Position numbers and translations under genes: made by a program. Below, one piece after another: positions 16,679 to 26,361 of a DNA stretch of 64,000 nt. Origin of the DNA: JAWPMT01 sp964653795 (GTDB lineage Bacteria; Bacteroidota; Bacteroidia; Cytophagales; Cyclobacteriaceae). Each line of letters opens with the position of its first letter. Within the stretch, counting starts at the first letter, position 1. The stretch covers positions 1-64,000 of the forward strand of contig CAZZHO010000001.1 in the NCBI GenBank assembly GCA_964653795.1, in the 5' to 3' direction. The notes beneath the pieces are model-generated. The model saw only the letters and a program-made list of their open reading frames with translations. It ran no database searches and was not told where the DNA came from.

Positions 16679-17567
16679 GGTAAAATCCGTACTCAACAAG
16701 TCTAAGAGGCGGGACCCGTGGTTTCTGGATGACTATACCTTTAATCCTTATAGCAGCTGCTCATTTAACTGTCTCTATTGCTACATCAGAGGGAGCAAGT
16801 ACGGCTTCAACTTAGAGCAAAGTTTGTCGGTCAAAACAAATGCCGTTGACCTATTGGAGAAGCAATTGGCCAACAGGGCTAAAAAGGGCCAATATGGTAT
16901 CATAGTACTTTCTTCAGCGACGGATCCATATCTCCAGATTGAGAGGAAATATGAAATAACGAGGCAAGCCCTGGAAGTAATTCATAAATACAGGTTTCCT
17001 GTTCATATTATCACAAAGTCGGATATAATAGTGCGTGACTTTGACCTGTTGAAACAGATAGAGCGAGATGCCATACTTCCGGCTGATTTGCCCCAATTGA
17101 AACAAGGAGTGATTATCAGCTTCTCATTCTCTACGATTCAAGATAAAGTCGGGAAGGTGTTTGAACCTGGTGCTACTTTACCCTCAAAAAGGGTTGAGAC
17201 ACTTCAAGGTGCTATCAGTCATGGATTTCTATCAGGCGTGAGCTTGATGCCGCTGATACCCTACATTTCTGATACATCTGAACAGTTACATCAGTCTTTT
17301 TCATTGTTCAAAAACATCGGTGTTGATTATATCTTACCGGCTACCATTACCCTATATGGTGATGGTAAAGCGGATAGCAAAACGTTGATGATCAATGCTA
17401 TCCGCAAGCACTATCCCGAGCTGGTAGGGAAATATCAGAAGTTCTTCATGTCAAGCACTGAAATGCCTGGATATTATCAAAGGGCTTTTCGCAAGAAGAT
17501 GCAGCAGCTTTCAGCCGAATATGGTCTTTGTATGGATATTCTGGAAGCTTCCAGTAGGAAGAAATAA
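16662..17567 (+). CDS. SPL-like radical SAM protein (COG1533 / DNA photolyase-type)
   Basis: A 301-aa iron-sulfur enzyme. The 4Fe-4S/SAM site is C33-SFN-C37-LY-C40, following TFNPYSSC. The rest matches the SPL-like family (SSATDPYLQIERKYEITRQALE, VHIITKSDIIVRDFDLL, SGVSLMPLIPYISDT). Spore photoproduct lyase repairs a thymine photodimer, but most relatives in non-spore-formers have unknown substrates. The ATG at 16662 is preferred to the TTG at 16641 because it begins just before the conserved EIEVKSVLNKSK region; it overlaps the AlkD-like gene by 17 nt. A terminator follows directly. Confidence 0.85.
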   Translation: MPREIEVKSVLNKSKRRDPWFLDDYTFNPYSSCSFNCLYCYIRGSKYGFNLEQSLSVKTNAVDLLEKQLANRAKKGQYGIIVLSSATDPYLQIERKYEITRQALEVIHKYRFPVHIITKSDIIVRDFDLLKQIERDAILPADLPQLKQGVIISFSFSTIQDKVGKVFEPGATLPSKRVETLQGAISHGFLSGVSLMPLIPYISDTSEQLHQSFSLFKNIGVDYILPATITLYGDGKADSKTLMINAIRKHYPELVGKYQKFFMSSTEMPGYYQRAFRKKMQQLSAEYGLCMDILEASSRKK

Positions 17568-17613
17568 AAAAGGCTGCCAATCTCACGGATTAGCAGCCCT
17601 CATTTTCATTTTT
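17563..17613. terminator. Bidirectional intrinsic terminator
   Basis: GGCTGC (17572-17577) pairs with GCAGCC (17593-17598), with an inner AATC/GATT stem and a TCACG loop. An A-run lies on the left and a T-rich run on the right, so it can stop transcription in both directions. It sits exactly between two convergent genes, ending the radical-SAM operon and the large BNR-repeat gene. Confidence 0.85.
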
Positions 17614-17637
17614 CTATTCGATTTCGATCCTATTCTT

Positions 17638-20600
17638 CTATCTCAACCCTTCTCCTTCAATCCAGGGGGCTCCAGCCGCTTTAAGCGCTGTACGAAGATT
17701 TGGTAAGGTCTCCTCACTCATGGTCTTTAGTTCGGCCTTGACTTCACTCAGTTGCTTGACAGCCCTTTCAAAAGCCGCCAGGTGGTTTCCGGTAGGGCCA
17801 TAAGTACTGCTGACTAGGGAAACAATTCCCACGAATTGCCCATCGCCAGGAGATGGAGGGTTGCGCTCACCTATTTCATTTCGAGCTTTGCTACCATTCA
17901 TGGTACGGTCAATTGCCATCAAAGCATTTCTTGCCTCTTCTATTGACTTAGCCAGGTCAGTGGTAGGCTGAGTGGCGCTGTTCAAGGCCCTGCCCATAGC
18001 ATCCACTAATGACTGACTTTTGGACAACACCGTTCTGACAGAAGTCAACTCTTGTTGGAATGATACGAACCGCTCTCTGAAGGCGTTGATTTCGGAGTAG
18101 TTCTTGGCCGGAAGAGCACCATCTCTCAGCTTGATCACTTCAAACTCTTGAGGTTCAGACAATTCTGTCCAAACGCCATCGATCACTTTTGACAGAGTCA
18201 TGGTGTAGGTGCCAGGTGTAGCTTTAACTCCACCTCCAAAGAAGAACCCGCCTCCTTTTTCAGCTTTTAGCTTTTCACCACTTCTTTTGGCATAAGTCAG
18301 ATCCCAAGCTACTCTGTTGAACCCTTTTGTATTGGTACCTGTCACGTGCTTCACGACGTTCCCAGCGGCATCGCGAATGGTTAGAATCACCATGGGCTTG
18401 TTCTGAGAAAGCTCCTTGTCCAGTGCATCCCATCCTGAAAAAGGAACATTGGATTTATTCTTGTTCAGGTCTTTTTCTGACTCTTTTCTGCTATCTGCAA
18501 GCGATTTGTATTTATCCTTTAAGAAGTAGGTAAATACTGCTCCGAAAGGAGGATTCTTCGCCTGGTAATCAGCATTTCCCTGTCCGTAGATTTCAGGGCG
18601 AGGCACATACCAATGGGCTGGTTTTGTACTGAAAACGGTAGCCTCAGCATTCTGCATGGAATTGTCCCAATCTCTGAGAGGGGAGATGTCATCCAGGATG
18701 TAGAAACCTCGACCGAAGGATGCTCCTACCAGGTCATTTTCTCTTCTCTGGATCGTGATGTCCCTAAATGAGATCGTAGGTAGTCCACCCGTCAGTTCAA
18801 TCCATTTGCTCCCTCCACTATTGGAGAAGTAAACTCCAAACTCAGTGGCCAAAAACAACAGATCCTTTTTTACGTGATCCTGTACTATTCTCCAGGTGAG
18901 CAACCTGTCAGGTAGGTCGCCATTGATAATGTTCCATGAATTCCCTTTGTCCGTACTTTTCAGGACATAAGGCTTGTAGTCTCCATACTTGTGATTGTCC
19001 AATATCAGGTAAACTGTATTGGCATCATGCAAGTCGGCACGAACATCATTCACAAAAGGAGTGGATGGAATTCCTTTGATACTGCCTAGCTCAATTTTTC
19101 TCCAGTTTTCACCTCCATCTTCCGTGACCTGAAGGATACCATCGTCAGTACCCGCATATATCAATCCTTCTTGTAATGGTGATTCAGCCAGAGAGGTAAT
19201 GGTGTTGTAATTGGACATGGCCAGCACGTCCCAGGCATTGTCGTAGCTTTGGGTTCTTCCCATGATCGGTAATGCTAATCGCTCCTCGTTTCGGGTTAAA
19301 TCACCCGAGATAGCTGTCCAGTCATCACCTCTATTTTCTGATTTCCAAACTCTGTAGGAAGCAAAGTATAATCTGGTAGGATTGTGTGGACTCACTAAGA
19401 TTGGAGCATCCCAATTGAATCTCTCATGTGGGTCTCCAGCTTTTGGTTGAGGTTGAATGAATACCGTTTCTCCAGTGGTTTGATCGATTCTCCACAACCA
19501 TCCTTGCTGAAATTCGCCATAAGTGATGTCGGGGTTACCTGGCTCCACAGCACTTTGATGGCCATCAGCCGATAAAGTGATCCACCAATCAGCATTACGA
19601 ATTCCGGCGGCATTGGCAGTTCTAGAAGGCCCGCCGTGGCTACCATTGTCCTGCGTACCACCATAAACATTGTAAAAAGGAGCAGTATCGTCTACCGCCA
19701 CTTTGTAGTACTGCACTACAGGGAGGTTAGAGATGTATTTCCATGTTTTGGTAAGGTCAAATGACTCATACAAACCACCGTCAGTACCAAATAACACATA
19801 ATTGGGGTCTGATTTTTTGAAAGCCATGGCATGTGAGTCAACGTGCTTCTTTTTCTCATTCATGGCGGTAAAGGTCTTGCCATGATTATCGGAGACCATC
19901 ACGGTGTTATTCATCAGGTACAACCTTCCTTCCTGATGTGGTGAGGCATAGAGTTCCTGATAATAGTGAGGTCCTGTTCCTCCTGATATTTGATCCGACA
20001 TTTTAGTCCAGGTCGCACCCTGGTTGGTCGTCATGTAAGTTCCTCCTTTTCGTCTTAGCTCTTCTATTACCGCATAGACTTGATCAGGGTTAAAAGGAGA
20101 AATGGCCAGGCCAATTTTACCCATGGCAGTTTTAGGTAACCCTGAAGTAAGTTTTGTCCAGGTCTCCCCACCATCTGTACTCTTGTGAATACCAGAACCA
20201 GCTCCGCCACCCATCAAAGCAGCTACTGTTCTATGTCTTTCCCAGGTGGCAGCATACAGAATATTCGGATCCCGTGGGTCGATCGCAATATCCGTTGCAC
20301 CTACCCATTCACTATCTCCAAGTGTTTTCTTCCAAGACTCACCGCCATCTGTAGACTTATAGAGACCTCTTTCACCTCCTTTGCTCCAAAGTGGTCCTTG
20401 CGCTGCGACCCACAATACATTGGAGTTAGTAGGGTGAACAATTATTTTAGAAAGGTGCTCGGAGGCTTTGAGTCCTTTGTTCTTCCAGGACTTGCCTCCA
20501 TCATAACTCACGTAAATACCGTCGCCAAATCCTGTGTGTCGGCCGCCCACATTTTCTCCTGTTCCTACCCAAATGGTTTCTGCATTATTGGGATCGATGG

Positions 20601-20877
20601 TAATACAGCCAATGGAGTAGCTGTCCTGGCCATCAAAAATGGGCGTCCAGGTAGTGCCTGAATTGACTGTTTTCCAGACTCCTCCGGAGCCAACAGCTAC
20701 ATACCAGACATTTTCATTGTCCGGATGCATGGCAATATCGGCTATGCGTCCTGAGGTCAGTGCAGGGCCGATACTTCTAAATTTCAGCCCCGCGAAAGTC
20801 TTTGAATCTACTTCCTGGGCTAATGTGCCTAGCGCTATGAAACAAAAGGATAGCGCTAATGAGAAAATGCGAATCAT
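17638..20877 (-). CDS. Large exported BNR/VPS10-like beta-propeller protein
   Basis: A 1079-aa protein with a signal peptide (SLALSFCFIALGTLAQ). The N-terminal two thirds is packed with Asp-box repeats (VSYDGGKSW, KSTDGGESW, KSTDGGETW, TEDGGENW, KSTDKGNSW), each usually one blade turn of a sortilin/VPS10-type or sialidase-like propeller. The C-terminal third has a beta-sandwich-like region (PGTYTMTLSKVIDGVW) and a final helical region. Such proteins are often annotated as glycosyl hydrolases, but I see no catalytic residues that justify it. The ATG at 20877 is preferred to the TTG at 20883. Confidence 0.85.
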   Translation of the reverse strand: MIRIFSLALSFCFIALGTLAQEVDSKTFAGLKFRSIGPALTSGRIADIAMHPDNENVWYVAVGSGGVWKTVNSGTTWTPIFDGQDSYSIGCITIDPNNAETIWVGTGENVGGRHTGFGDGIYVSYDGGKSWKNKGLKASEHLSKIIVHPTNSNVLWVAAQGPLWSKGGERGLYKSTDGGESWKKTLGDSEWVGATDIAIDPRDPNILYAATWERHRTVAALMGGGAGSGIHKSTDGGETWTKLTSGLPKTAMGKIGLAISPFNPDQVYAVIEELRRKGGTYMTTNQGATWTKMSDQISGGTGPHYYQELYASPHQEGRLYLMNNTVMVSDNHGKTFTAMNEKKKHVDSHAMAFKKSDPNYVLFGTDGGLYESFDLTKTWKYISNLPVVQYYKVAVDDTAPFYNVYGGTQDNGSHGGPSRTANAAGIRNADWWITLSADGHQSAVEPGNPDITYGEFQQGWLWRIDQTTGETVFIQPQPKAGDPHERFNWDAPILVSPHNPTRLYFASYRVWKSENRGDDWTAISGDLTRNEERLALPIMGRTQSYDNAWDVLAMSNYNTITSLAESPLQEGLIYAGTDDGILQVTEDGGENWRKIELGSIKGIPSTPFVNDVRADLHDANTVYLILDNHKYGDYKPYVLKSTDKGNSWNIINGDLPDRLLTWRIVQDHVKKDLLFLATEFGVYFSNSGGSKWIELTGGLPTISFRDITIQRRENDLVGASFGRGFYILDDISPLRDWDNSMQNAEATVFSTKPAHWYVPRPEIYGQGNADYQAKNPPFGAVFTYFLKDKYKSLADSRKESEKDLNKNKSNVPFSGWDALDKELSQNKPMVILTIRDAAGNVVKHVTGTNTKGFNRVAWDLTYAKRSGEKLKAEKGGGFFFGGGVKATPGTYTMTLSKVIDGVWTELSEPQEFEVIKLRDGALPAKNYSEINAFRERFVSFQQELTSVRTVLSKSQSLVDAMGRALNSATQPTTDLAKSIEEARNALMAIDRTMNGSKARNEIGERNPPSPGDGQFVGIVSLVSSTYGPTGNHLAAFERAVKQLSEVKAELKTMSEETLPNLRTALKAAGAPWIEGEGLR

Positions 20878-21036
20878 GATCAAATTGGTTTAGCCGCCCA
20901 ATGTAGAAATAGCGAGATAAATGTCAAAAGGAAATGTGATCAGCGACAGTAGAGCATACGAGAGGTTAATTCGGAAGGAATCATCAGGATACTTCTGATA
21001 GAAAGAATACTCAAATCAAGAATTGAGTAGATTTCA

Positions 21037-21056
21037 AAGTAGAAAAGCATCTACTT
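21037..21056. repeat. Short inverted repeat AAGTAGA-N6-TCTACTT
   Basis: A perfect 7-bp inverted repeat lies 16 nt before the amidohydrolase ATG at 21073. It could be an operator or a leader hairpin near the ribosome site. Its function is unknown. Confidence 0.3.
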
Positions 21057-21072
21057 GGCAACAAAAAGCGCA

Positions 21073-22455
21073 ATGTTAAGAAGTCTCTTTTTATTGGTGT
21101 CCCTGTTTGTATGTACCGTCGCTACTCATGGGCAATTGATAAGAAAAAAAGAAGCCAATGCTATCGATGAACTGCTGGCAAACCTTTCGTCACAACATAA
21201 GTCGGGCAACTATCTGATCAAAGATGTAAATGTGTTGACAATGGTAGATTCCATCATCTTGGAAGGGCAAGATGTGTTAGTGTCTGAAGGAGTCATTCAG
21301 GCAATTGGCAAGCGGTTAAACCCCTCGATATCACATGAAGTGATAGACGGTTCACAACAATATTTGATGCCGGGGTTGACAGATATGCACGTTCATTTAT
21401 TTCACAATCACCCCTTGAAAAATACCTGGGGATTGCTCATGTTGCTCAATGGGATCACCTCCGTGAGGGATATGGCAGGTGAGCCAGAAAAGCTCCTTTT
21501 GCGCGATCAGATTAGTAGAAATGAAGTGCTGTTTCCTACCATTTATCAGGCGGGGCCGCTTGTCAATGGCAAAGACAATCAATTTGGTGTACTAGCTACC
21601 ACTCCAGGGGAGGGCCGAAAGCTCGTTCGAGAACATAAGAAGATGGGCTACGATTTTATCAAGGTTTATGATGATCTGAACCTGGATACCTACCAGGCAA
21701 TAGCAGATGAAGCCATTAAAGAGGAGATTCAGGTAGTAGGACATATACCCTTTGATGTCCCATTGCAAGAGGCTTTGAAGTATCAATCTTCTATTGAGCA
21801 CCTTACCGGTTATAAAGATTGGCGAGATAGGGTAGAGGCTTACCAAAGCGTCGAGGATGACTATCCACAGCAAACCACTTACTCCGAAGCCTGGAATTGT
21901 CCAACTTACTATAATTTGATGATGAATTGGGGTGGAATGGAAGAGGCGAAAAAGATATTAACTGATCTAAATCCTTTTATCCCAAATCGACTTCTTGCGA
22001 AATGGGAATCAATGTTGAACCAAAACGTTGAAGCCAAGCAGCGAATGGTTACCCAATTTGGTGTCGCCAATAGGCAAGTTTTTACTAAAATCGTTCTTGG
22101 TCTATATGAAAGCAAGGCTAAACTAATTGCCGGAACCGATGCAGGTAGCCTACCATTAATGGTTCCAGGGTTTGCTCTCCACAAAGAACTTGCGCTTCTT
22201 CATGAAGCTGGAATTCCCGTTTATGATGTGCTGAAGATGACAACCATCAATGCAGCGCTTGCGATAGAAAAGGAAACTGCGTTTGGTACCCTTGAGGTGG
22301 GTAAAAGAGCTGATCTGCTGCTTTTGGAATCTAACCCTCTTGTGTCATTAGAAAATCTCCAGAAAAGAAGCGGCCTGATGATGAGAGGTATATGGCTCTC
22401 TAAAAATGAACTGGAAAGGATTGAACAAGAAATAAAGGGAGTTTTCGGGAAGTAG
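21073..22455 (+). CDS. Exported amidohydrolase-family metalloenzyme
   Basis: A 460-aa protein with a signal peptide (LRSLFLLVSLFVCTVATHGQ). The amidohydrolase beta-barrel metal site begins with H-V-H in MPGLTDMHVHLFHNH. Further metal and catalytic positions appear as VVGHIPFDVP and IAGTDAGSLPLMVPG, and the C-terminus EVGKRADLLLLESNPL is the typical end of the family. The ATG at 21073 is chosen over the TTG at 21055 because it starts right before the signal sequence. Family members are often imidazolonepropionase- or prolidase-like; the substrate is unknown. The enzyme would act outside the cytoplasm. Confidence 0.87.
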   Translation: MLRSLFLLVSLFVCTVATHGQLIRKKEANAIDELLANLSSQHKSGNYLIKDVNVLTMVDSIILEGQDVLVSEGVIQAIGKRLNPSISHEVIDGSQQYLMPGLTDMHVHLFHNHPLKNTWGLLMLLNGITSVRDMAGEPEKLLLRDQISRNEVLFPTIYQAGPLVNGKDNQFGVLATTPGEGRKLVREHKKMGYDFIKVYDDLNLDTYQAIADEAIKEEIQVVGHIPFDVPLQEALKYQSSIEHLTGYKDWRDRVEAYQSVEDDYPQQTTYSEAWNCPTYYNLMMNWGGMEEAKKILTDLNPFIPNRLLAKWESMLNQNVEAKQRMVTQFGVANRQVFTKIVLGLYESKAKLIAGTDAGSLPLMVPGFALHKELALLHEAGIPVYDVLKMTTINAALAIEKETAFGTLEVGKRADLLLLESNPLVSLENLQKRSGLMMRGIWLSKNELERIEQEIKGVFGK

Positions 22456-22621
22456 CGAGTTATCCGTTTTCTGTATTTGTCTCTGCTCCACTTCAATTGT
22501 GCTCAGCCTCAGAGGACAGGATAAGTAGTTTGATCATAAATTTCATCTTCTTTTCCAAGCCAGACCTTTAACTATTGCCTAAGTCTTGTGGTTCTAATAG
22601 TAGTATCAATCACGATTGCAG

Positions 22622-23527
22622 ATGGATAAAATAGTGATTGCCGGAGGGACCGGTTTTATAGGTTTAAGTTTGGCCGAACACCTTTCAAAAAATGGGTTTC
22701 AACCTATCCTAATAGCAAGGAATCATGTTGAATCAGGTTTTCCGTTTGTCTCTTGGGATGGGCATTCTTTGGGTGAGTGGGTAGAGGTTTTGGATGGAGC
22801 CAAAGCTGTCGTGAACCTTGCTGGAAGGACGGTTGATTGCGTTAAGACTCCAGATAATTGTGATTTGATTTTAAGGTCTAGAGTGGACTCCACGAAAGTG
22901 TTAGGGAAGGCATTTCAGTCTGTTTCTAATCCTCCCAAAGTTTGGATACAGATGTCAACAGCCCACATTTATGGCGACCCTCCGAAACAAAGATGTACCG
23001 AGTCCTCAAGTTTTGGGTTCGGACTTGCTCCTTTCGTTGGTCAAGCTTGGGAAAAGGCTTTTCTAGAGTCTATTCCTAATGGTGTGAGAGGTGTTCGACT
23101 TAGAACCAGCTTTGTGATTGGGAAAAATGGAGGGGCTTTGGGTAGCTTGAAGAATATTGTGAGGTTAGGCTTAGGGGGTAAGGTTGGTCATGGAAATCAG
23201 GGACTTAGTTGGATTCATGAGTATGACATGAATGAACTGATCTTGCAGTCAATAATTAACGATAGGTTCAATGACTACTATATAGCAAGTTCACCTAACC
23301 CTGTATCCAATAAGGTATTTATGCAGGCATTGAGAAAGGCAATGAAGATGCCTATTGGCCTTCCAGCACCCGAATGGATGGTAAGGCTTGGAGCAAGACT
23401 CATTTTCAAAACTGATCCAGAACTGGCTTTGTATGGGAGATATGTGAGATCTGAGCGACTTGATGGTTTAGGGTTCTCATTCAAATTCCCTCAATTGGAG
23501 GCTGCATTGAAGGATTTGATTGATTAG
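22622..23527 (+). CDS. TIGR01777-family NAD(P)-dependent epimerase/dehydratase
   Basis: A 301-aa extended short-chain dehydrogenase-like protein. The dinucleotide loop is AGGTGFIG near the N-terminus, followed by DGAKAVVNLAGRTVD. Later segments (MSTAHIYGD, LRTSFVIGKNGGAL, LGLGGKVGHGNQGLSWIHEYDM, VRSERLDGLGFSFKFPQLEAAL) fit the TIGR01777 family (YfcH-like), whose substrate is not established. The start at ATG 22622 is preferred over the TTG two codons earlier. Confidence 0.9.
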   Translation: MDKIVIAGGTGFIGLSLAEHLSKNGFQPILIARNHVESGFPFVSWDGHSLGEWVEVLDGAKAVVNLAGRTVDCVKTPDNCDLILRSRVDSTKVLGKAFQSVSNPPKVWIQMSTAHIYGDPPKQRCTESSSFGFGLAPFVGQAWEKAFLESIPNGVRGVRLRTSFVIGKNGGALGSLKNIVRLGLGGKVGHGNQGLSWIHEYDMNELILQSIINDRFNDYYIASSPNPVSNKVFMQALRKAMKMPIGLPAPEWMVRLGARLIFKTDPELALYGRYVRSERLDGLGFSFKFPQLEAALKDLID

Positions 23528-23554
23528 AACTTTCATGATCATTTACCTGCGCCG

Positions 23555-23767
23555 ATGATAGATGATCTTGAAAAGTCTGGGAGGAGGATAATCGTAATGG
23601 GGTTTCTATTGGCTGCATTACCTTTTCTACATCAATTTGGTTATTTAGTTCTATTCGTGGGGATTTCAGTTCATTGCTCGTCTGATGAAACAATATGGTC
23701 AAAATTGAAATGGATTATAGTTCCAATTCTCTTATTAACAGCGTTGTATCTATTTCAAAACAGATAA
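23555..23767 (+). CDS. Small membrane protein of unknown function
   Basis: A 70-aa protein with a polar N-terminus and two hydrophobic segments (about 13-38, and 51-66 near the end), giving a two- or three-helix topology. It starts 27 nt after the epimerase stop and probably shares its transcript. No motif is recognisable. Confidence 0.5.
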   Translation: MIDDLEKSGRRIIVMGFLLAALPFLHQFGYLVLFVGISVHCSSDETIWSKLKWIIVPILLLTALYLFQNR

Positions 23768-23786
23768 TTAAAACCCAACACGATTA

Positions 23787-26273
23787 TTACTTCACTTCCA
23801 ATGGTGCACTCTTGAGAATACTACGTCCGTCAGAAGTAATACCTTCTATGTAGATTGTGTAATCCGATTTTTCATCTGAAGTATAAAACTCGAAAGAACC
23901 TTTCCCTTTTTTGATTTCTACCGAGGGATTCCAATAAAGTGTACTTCGATAATCCGGTTTGATCTTTTCTTCATCTGTCATCTCCTCATATTGAGGTACA
24001 TAAAATGTTCTGCTTGGATAGTAGCCAGTCATCTGAAAGCTCAGAAACCCGACAGGATCTGGTGTAGTAGTTGCCAGGCTCATGTCTTCTTTTAGGTAGA
24101 TAGCTACCACGCCATTGCCACGAGCTCCATAGAGCGTAGCGGCAGCTCCTCTTAATACATCTACAAATTCCACTCGTTCTGGGTTGATACCAGCCACAAA
24201 GGCTGGTGATGCTGGAGCTCCGTCCACTAGCACCAGAGCCGCGTTGTTGCCTAGTATCGTACTAAAACCGCGAATGATAATTTGATAGGGACCTGGGTTC
24301 AGGCCGCGTACCTCTACTCCTGGGGCTTTTCCTCTGAGTAGTTCATAGATGTTGGTGTATCCTCTTGTTCCAGGTAGGGAGTCCAATACAATTCGGCTGT
24401 CCGGTTTCGTGTAGGTCATGCTCTCCCGAAAGAATGGGTCAGCTCTTTGGTCTTTTCGGCCTTCTACCTCTATTTCATCCAGTATGATAACGTCCTCATC
24501 AAATTGCGCCTCGATGTTCCTGATCTTCAGGTTACTCTGGGCTATTTCTTCCAGTTTTTCTTCGTTTACGGTCTCTTCAACCTTCTCTTCCTGGGTGAAT
24601 CCAATCGATTCAAAGTAGTTAGGGAATTGACGATCTACCTTTGGAATGGTAGGTTTATCTACTTTGATGAAAGTACCTCCCTTAGCATTGACGAGATCGC
24701 CTTTGCTACCTTCTTTGAGTCTATTTGTTCTCAAAATGGCGGTAAGCGTGTCCTCTATTTGCAACCCATCAAACCAAAAGGTTCCATCTTTTTCGGAGTT
24801 GGCCTCTTGTGCTGCCTCTATGTTCTCCAAGAAGGATAAAGTGACTTTAGACTGTACCCCTTTACCTCGGTTTAGGTATTTGACCACTTTTCCCTCTATT
24901 GAGAAACCTGTTTCCGGGTAGTAATTGATGGGGGGTAGTTGCTTCTCCACGACTTTGTTCCAGTTGAACCTTCTCCATCCCTGGGTCATCATCAGTAGGT
25001 CCATGTGTTTTTTACGATCGGCATTGGCGGTATTGAAATACACCTCCGGATGTTCTATATCTCCCACCAAGTCTGAAGTGAGGTTTAAGAACTGCTCTAT
25101 ATTGAGTTTGTTGGAGCCATACTGCGAATTAGATAGAATGGAAATAGAAACGTTTCCATCCATATTGTATTGACCTATGCCAGCTACCCTGAGATCAAAT
25201 TTTACTTTTTCTCTGGTGCCCGAAGTGGCGTTTTTGCTTTGCACTTCCGTGAATACATCTGAGAATGGGCCATAATTAAAGAAGAGACGCTCGGCTTGTG
25301 GGAAGCCACGACCATCGAAGAAAGTGAAGTGGCAAATCCCTGTTGGGAGTTGGTCCAGCGGAAGAGAAGCGTAGATGTAAGGCTTTCCGGCTGTCACCGG
25401 GAGTGTCAAAAATACTTCACCTCGACTATGAGCTATGACGAAGGAATTTTCCATCGAAAGCAGGTTCGAAGGTTTAACCGTCAGAAATAGTTTAGTAGGT
25501 GTTTCTCTCAGGTTTAGGATATAACCTTTGTTGGCGGCTTCTGGTAATTCAGAGCGCTTTTTTTGACCTTCAATCTCAGCAAAGTATTTGACCCCTTTCT
25601 TCGGAGTAAGTTGAAACCTACCCATGCCGAATATGTCTGTTTTGAAGCTGGTGGCTTCGTTTCCTTCGTCATCTACAATAGTACCCGTAATAGGGGTACT
25701 GATGCCATAATCGTCAGTGGCTTTAAAAGCTACGATATTAAGTTTATTAGCAATCAGGTTGCCACCTTCCGGGAAGAACTGAAGATTTATTTTCGGTTCA
25801 TCGCTTTGGTATACGATAGACTGTCCCGAAAAACCCACAAGCCTAACAGGTCTGTTGAAAAGAAATTCTTCATCAAAGTTTTTCATGTACCGAGTGTAGG
25901 CTCGTATGACATAGTCACCCATTTGGAGAGAGTCTGCCCAATGGAAATCTCCGAAGGCTATTCCCTCATTGACTTTGAGCGCCAAGGTAGAGATGATAGT
26001 ATCCCCAGGATTGATCAGATCCACGTACAACAGTTTTGATATTTGGGAAGGAGTATGACTGTAAGCGTCTAGCACGTAAGCTGTAAACCAAACAGTCTCG
26101 CCGGGAGTGAAAATCTCTTTATTGGTACGTATATACACTTTCTCCTGGGGTGTCTGCCCAATGTGGTTTTGCAGTCGGGAGAGCGTGGAGTCAATTACCG
26201 GGATCTGGGCTGAAATTGTAGTGAGAGCCAATACCAATAGGCTAAAAGCAGTGATTGAGCGTTTAAAATCCAT
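23787..26273 (-). CDS. MG2-domain protein with C-terminal TonB-receptor plug but no barrel
   Basis: An 828-aa exported protein with a signal peptide (SLLVLALTTISAQ). The N-terminal part has macroglobulin MG2-like features (QEKVYIRTNKEIFTPGETVWFTAYV) and several beta-rich domains. Near residues 640-735 a TonB-dependent-receptor plug domain is clear (YELLRGKAPGV, YQIIIRGFSTILGNNAALVL, DVLRGAAATLYGARGNGVVA). Only about 90 residues follow, far too few for a 22-strand barrel. Similar plug-only proteins occur in Bacteroidota and are thought to act at the cell surface. What it binds is unknown. It is monocistronic in appearance. Confidence 0.82.
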   Translation of the reverse strand: MDFKRSITAFSLLVLALTTISAQIPVIDSTLSRLQNHIGQTPQEKVYIRTNKEIFTPGETVWFTAYVLDAYSHTPSQISKLLYVDLINPGDTIISTLALKVNEGIAFGDFHWADSLQMGDYVIRAYTRYMKNFDEEFLFNRPVRLVGFSGQSIVYQSDEPKINLQFFPEGGNLIANKLNIVAFKATDDYGISTPITGTIVDDEGNEATSFKTDIFGMGRFQLTPKKGVKYFAEIEGQKKRSELPEAANKGYILNLRETPTKLFLTVKPSNLLSMENSFVIAHSRGEVFLTLPVTAGKPYIYASLPLDQLPTGICHFTFFDGRGFPQAERLFFNYGPFSDVFTEVQSKNATSGTREKVKFDLRVAGIGQYNMDGNVSISILSNSQYGSNKLNIEQFLNLTSDLVGDIEHPEVYFNTANADRKKHMDLLMMTQGWRRFNWNKVVEKQLPPINYYPETGFSIEGKVVKYLNRGKGVQSKVTLSFLENIEAAQEANSEKDGTFWFDGLQIEDTLTAILRTNRLKEGSKGDLVNAKGGTFIKVDKPTIPKVDRQFPNYFESIGFTQEEKVEETVNEEKLEEIAQSNLKIRNIEAQFDEDVIILDEIEVEGRKDQRADPFFRESMTYTKPDSRIVLDSLPGTRGYTNIYELLRGKAPGVEVRGLNPGPYQIIIRGFSTILGNNAALVLVDGAPASPAFVAGINPERVEFVDVLRGAAATLYGARGNGVVAIYLKEDMSLATTTPDPVGFLSFQMTGYYPSRTFYVPQYEEMTDEEKIKPDYRSTLYWNPSVEIKKGKGSFEFYTSDEKSDYTIYIEGITSDGRSILKSAPLEVK

Positions 26274-26361
26274 CTAGTAATCGAGTATCTTTCGAAAATA
26301 GTAGATATCCGGCGTATTCACATAGGACGTTTCCTCCGTCCATTATATCAGCATAATAAAA

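Noticed and set aside
20185..20661. Antisense ORF of 158 codons inside the BNR-repeat gene
   Set aside because: It lies wholly inside the 1079-aa gene, and its cysteine- and serine-rich content looks like a frame shadow.
25563..26039. Antisense ORF of 158 codons inside the plug-domain gene
   Set aside because: The minus-strand 828-aa gene explains the region fully, and the antisense product shows no domain.
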